Source of the DNA: Spinellus fusiger
Taxonomy: Eukaryota; Mucoromycota; Mucoromycetes; Mucorales; Phycomycetaceae
Direction: 5' to 3'
DNA: 64,000 bases
Assembly: GCA_025094145.1 (NCBI GenBank)
Contig: JALLLS010000096.1
Coordinates: forward strand, 57,278 to 121,277
Part shown: positions 59,748-64,000 of the stretch, piece after piece
Position numbering within the stretch: position 1 is the first letter of the stretch
Layout of the letters: each line of letters opens with the position of its first letter
Translations under genes and position numbers: made by a program
Notes under the pieces: model-generated
The model's database searches: none
Seen by the model: the letters and a program-made list of their open reading frames with translations, nothing else
What the model was told of the DNA's origin: nothing

Positions 59748-61219
59748 ACAAATTCAAGGACAAGAGCTTAATCTCAGTAGATCGTAGCAATAAAGCCACT
59801 ATACTACTTACAATGCTTCGTCAGTTTCATATCGTCTGCATGTAGTTCACCACATCTCTGTATTAGCATTATCATAAAGCTGAGGTCAATGGCACCTTTA
59901 CGCACCAACAACCGATCAGCAAAATATGGTTTCCAGTCCTGCACCCTATTTATATTCATTTTGTACAGGTAATGTACAGTTAGAGCCAATCTTTATCCTG
60001 AAGCTGCAGATATATTTTGCCAACTTCCCTTATCCACATCTCACCATTAACTAGAGGCTTTCCACTTTGAAGACCTGATGTGGTTATGAGTACGACTAGA
60101 CAGGAATATTTCACTTTCCCTTGGATTTTCAATGATCAGTATGAATGCACCAGACACTGCATAAAGTACAATGCTCTAGCAGACGACCCACCACTTCTTA
60201 AGCTAAGCTTATTTCATGGTCAGTACAAGTCTTTGAATGAGAAAAGCAAACTCTTCCTGGGATTCATACTGATGTCTCCAAGTTCATTTGCGTTGCCACT
60301 GTGAATTAGTATCCTAGTACCGGAATATTAATCAGTTTCCCTATCTCTTAGGATCGACCAACCCTAGACCAAATACTATTCTCTAGGAACTCTTTTCCAC
60401 TTCAGTCTTCAAAGCTCTCATTTGAGCATTTGCTACTACCAATATCTGCACTGGAGACTGTTTCACCCAGGTTCACACCATGAGCTTTCAACAGATTAGT
60501 AAACCTCCATGCCTGCCTTTGAGTTCTGCTATCCCAAAGGAAACCTAGGCAGAAACCAGTTACTAGATGGTTCAATGAGTCTTTCGCTCCTATACCTAAA
60601 CTACACCCAAATTTAACGACTGATTTTCATGTCAGAATCGCCACGAGTCTCCACCAGAACAGTTTCTCTTGTCTGGCTTTACCCTATTCAGGCATAGTTC
60701 ACCATCTATTGGGTCCCACCATAAATGCTCAATCTCTGTCACTGGTTAAAAACGTCAAAACCAGATGATATTGCTGCCTCAAGGGCTTCCTATCCAGATG
60801 ATTTTCAATGGCATAAGGGTTTGATACCCAAACACCCGCATTTATGGGGAGGGGACTCCCTGGTCCGTGTTTGATATTGGTTTCGCACCAATATTTAGCT
60901 TTAGATAAGATTCAACTACCCCACTTAGGTTGTATTTTCAAACAACCTGACTCTTTGAAGCCGTATCACAGAAAGACAATATTGCTCAGACCAAAGATGG
61001 GGTTCTCACCCTCTATGATGTCCTGTTTTAAGGGACTTTTTTGCCTGGCTTGTCAGGAAAACAGCTTTCTTGTTTACAATCCGGACTGGTTAAACCAGCC
61101 AGGTTCCAAAACTTAGCTCTTCTCCTTTCACTTGTCGCTACTTGGAGAATCACTTGGGGAATTTACGTTAGTTTCATTTTCCTCCACTTATTGATATGCT
61201 CAAGTTCAGCAGACAACTC
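59748..61219 (-). pseudogene. Large-subunit rRNA pseudogene, unit 2 (internal deletion)
   Basis: Co-linear with unit 1 LSU but lacking about 1.2 kb: sequence corresponding to roughly 20720-21912 is missing, with the junction near 59968-59980. This removes the peptidyl-transferase and sarcin-ricin regions. A further 52-nt deletion lies between two GTTTCCCT repeats (one copy left at 60335-60342; unit 1 has both at 22269 and 22321). Elsewhere the two are nearly identical. It cannot make a working LSU. Confidence 0.9.
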
Positions 61220-61244
61220 TACCAAACTTCATATCGAAGTTTCC

Positions 61245-61325
61245 ATGGTTTATTTAGAGACTCGAGTCTCCAGTTCTGTGTTCAGAACAAGTTCTACGAA
61301 GCCCCAGATAAAACCAGATGTTGAC
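61245..61325 (-). rRNA. Candidate highly divergent 5.8S segment, unit 2
   Basis: Same spacer as in unit 1, offset by 38014 bp, and unchanged in the three weak 5.8S-like blocks. The same doubts apply. Confidence 0.25.
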
Positions 61326-61474
61326 ATTGAATAAACCATAGAAAAAACAATGTCTAGTCCTTTAGGATGTTTCATCTGTTGAACGGGCAACAAGATTCTT
61401 TACAGTAAATAAGTATCCCAGGCTGTATCCCTTTTTGACAGGAATACAAGAAACACATCCACCAAATATTGGGG

Positions 61475-61514
<40 letters not shown>

Positions 61515-61630
61515 TGACTTCTACTTCCTCTGAATAGCAAAGCTCGACTTAGTTCTCATCAAGAGCCCGTTGTTGCCAACTAGCTCCCAACGATCCCACA
61601 GTCTTGCTATAACCATTCAATTGGTAGTAA

Positions 61631-61663
<33 letters not shown>

Positions 61664-62117
61664 ATCAACGCAAGTTGATGACTTGCGCTTACTAGGAATT
61701 CCTCGTTGATGAGCAATAGTTACAAAGCTCAATCCCCAGCACGACAAAGTTTCAAAAGTTTACCCAAGCTTCTCAGCCAAGGTGATAGACTTGCTGACTT
61801 TGTCAGTGTAGCGCGCATGCGGCCCAGAACATCTAAGGGCATCACAAACCTGTTATTGCCTTTCTTCATCCTGCGTATTGCAGGTAGTCTCTCCAAGAAG
61901 ACAGAAGTGCCAAAGCACAAACCCAACTTTTTAGTTGGTCTGTCTACTTAGTAGACAAAGGTCTCGTTCGTTATTGGAATGAACCAGATAAGTTACTCCA
62001 CAAACTAAGAACGGCCATGCACCACCACCCATAAAGTCTAGAAAGAGCTTTCATTTTGTCAATCCTTCTTATGTCTGGACCTGGTGAGTTTCCTCGTGTT
62101 GAGTCAAATTAAGCCGC

Positions 62118-62157
<40 letters not shown>

Positions 62158-63304
62158 GGTTTCAGCCTTGCGTCCCATACTCCCCCCAGAACCCAAAAAC
62201 TTTGCTTTCGCTAAGATTCTGAATAAGCCAAAATGAACCTATCCAATCTCTAGTCGGCATAGTTTGCTGTTAAGACTACGACGGTGTCTAATCGTCTTCG
62301 ATCCCTTAACCTTCGACCTTGATCAATGAAACGTCCTGGGTGAAATGCCTTCGCAGTAGTTTGTCTTTGGTTGATCCAAGAATTTCACCTCTAGCAACCA
62401 AATACAAGTCCCCCCAACCGTTCCTATTCATCATTACAATGGTCTCTTAAAACCAACGAAATATAGAGCCACGTCTTATTTCATTATTCCATGCTAACAC
62501 ATCAGGCTTATTGCCTGCTTTAAACACTCTGATTTGCTCATGGTAATTTGTTTGGCCTATTATGTGGATCATCAAAGATCCCCAGACAGTGCCAAACGTG
62601 AGAGTCATGACTAGAACGGAACTAGATCAATAAAGACCAAGCCGCCTAGCCAACAACTACAGTTCGACTACGGACGTTTTAACTGCAACAACCTTAATAT
62701 ACGCTCTTGGAGCTGGAATTACCGCGGCTGCTGGCACCAGACTTGCCCTCCAATAGATCCTTGTTAAGGGATTTAAATTGTACTCATTCCAATTGCAAGA
62801 CCTAAAAGGCCCTCCATTGTTATTTATTGTCACTACCTCCCCGAATTGGGATTGGGTAATTTGCGCGCCTGCTGCCTTCCTTGGATGTGGTAGCCGTTTC
62901 TCAGGCTCCCTCTCCGGAATCGAACCCTAATTCCCCGTTACCCGTGATAGGCATTGTAAGCCTCTATCTTACAATCTTAACCTGATAGGGCAGAAAATCG
63001 AATGAACCGTCGCCGGCACAAGGCCATGCGATCAGCATTGAATTATTATGAATCACCAAAAAACTGGCTTTCACACCAGGTTGGCTTTTACCTAATAAGT
63101 GCACCCCTTCCAAAGTCGAGGCTTTTCTTGCATGTATTAGCTCTAGAATTACCACGGTTATCCAAGTAGTAATGAATTGTCATGTAGATCATAACTGATT
63201 TAATGAGCCATTCGCAGTTTCACAGTATAGAGTTGTTTATACTTAGACATGCATGGCTTAATCTTTGAGACAAGCATATGACTACTGGCAGGATCAACCA
63301 GGTA
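61475..63304 (-). rRNA. Small-subunit (18S) rRNA gene, unit 2
   Basis: About 1830 nt, nearly identical to unit 1 and exactly 38014 bp away at both ends. It has the canonical GGCAGCAGGCGCGCAAATT and ACATGCAAG where unit 1 has deletions. It lacks one T in the normally invariant GACGTTTTCATT (about 62329). Other differences cluster near 62570-62650 and 62812. Linked to a broken LSU, so it may also be drifting. Confidence 0.95.
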
Positions 63305-64000
63305 ACCACAAAGTTTGGTCTGTCTAAAAAGGATCAATAAAGTTCCAATAGACAGAATGGTTTTGTTTTTTGAAGTCTTTTCTTCATTGCTTCTCGTAAG
63401 AGATTCAAATAAAAAAGATTTCAAAAAACAAAACCAACCAGTTTATGAGTCTTCCTAATCAAATAAGCAAAACTTTATGAACACATTCAAAATCACAACC
63501 AAATAATATGATCGTGATCTACAAGAACACACTCACTCAGTTCGCCTCCAACATTGCCAGTTCCACTGTTTTTCTGCTTTCAAACAGCCAGAAACATTGT
63601 TTCTGTCAATCGAAAAGCTAGAAGGATGTTATGACCCCAAGACCGCATAGCAAGTGAATGCTAGCTTTCAAGAGACACGTTCACCCAAATTCTTAACATA
63701 TAATCATAGCCAAAGGCCAGTCATACACATTTATCGAACATTTGCACCTAGTCCCAAATAAATGAAACAGGCACTATTTTGAAAATTGCTTTTCATTCCT
63801 CTGCTAGTACCAACAGCCCAGATGCGAAATCCAGGACTTGATGATAGCAAGACAGAAGACAACCGAAATCTGAATACCTCAGAGAACCATAGATTCAGTC
63901 GACAGAACGGTGAAAATTTCTTTTCATCATAATTTCTTTTGTCTTCTTCCTCTACATGATACCGTTAACCACAAACACCCTCCCTCGTAATTGGGTTTAA
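63305..64000 (-). other. rDNA unit 2, upstream external spacer (cut by window end)
   Basis: Matches 25291-25999 with small differences and runs into the right edge just where unit 1 enters its palindrome. Confidence 0.8.

Noticed and set aside
60844..63155. Open frames inside rDNA unit 2
   Set aside because: Same reason; they duplicate the unit 1 frames.

Overview
The window is nuclear DNA from a filamentous fungus, most likely an early-diverging (zygomycete-grade) lineage. Genes are broken by many very short spliceosomal introns (about 40-110 nt, several GC-AG). The proteins are typically fungal: Rrn5, Shr3, Orm, Bud6/Aip3, Rei1, Atg10, thiamine pyrophosphokinase and rhizopuspepsin-like aspartic proteases. 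The genus cannot be fixed from the sequence. Exon structures below were built by hand by joining GT/GC-AG junctions that keep frame and restore family motifs.

Layout. (1) 1-16.3 kb is a gene-dense island with higher GC: an RRN5-like gene cut by the left edge (+); SHR3-like, a small acylated MGNC protein and ORMDL (all -); a membrane hypothetical (-); a saccharopine dehydrogenase-like oxidoreductase (+); a C2H2 factor (+); BUD6 (+); and an S/T/P-rich hypothetical (+). (2) 16.3-44.2 kb is AT-rich and repeat-laden. It holds rDNA unit 1 (- strand, 20.5-25.3 kb), a 253-bp-arm palindrome in its upstream spacer, a purine-rich repeat field, an inverted rDNA 3'-end relic, several dead Tc1/mariner elements and two secreted aspartic protease genes. 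(3) 44.2-50.3 kb is a second gene island: REI1 (-), a doubtful Mpv17-like remnant (+), ATG10 (+), a hypothetical (+) and thiamine pyrophosphokinase (+). (4) 50.3-64 kb is AT-rich again, with transposon remnants and rDNA unit 2 (- strand, 59.7-63.3 kb), whose large-subunit gene is internally deleted.

The gene islands encode ordinary housekeeping functions (Pol I transcription, permease and sphingolipid control in the ER, polarity, 60S maturation, autophagy, thiamine). No operon-like logic links them, and the two islands share no pathway.

The most unusual content is the rDNA. The units are dispersed, about 38 kb apart, and not in a tandem array. The spacer between SSU and LSU is only about 250 nt and has no canonical 5.8S; at best there is a very divergent candidate lying directly before LSU. 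The LSU is compact at about 2.7 kb. Each unit carries its own lesions in otherwise invariant positions. Unit 1 abuts a perfect inverted repeat and an inverted LSU-3'/spacer fragment.
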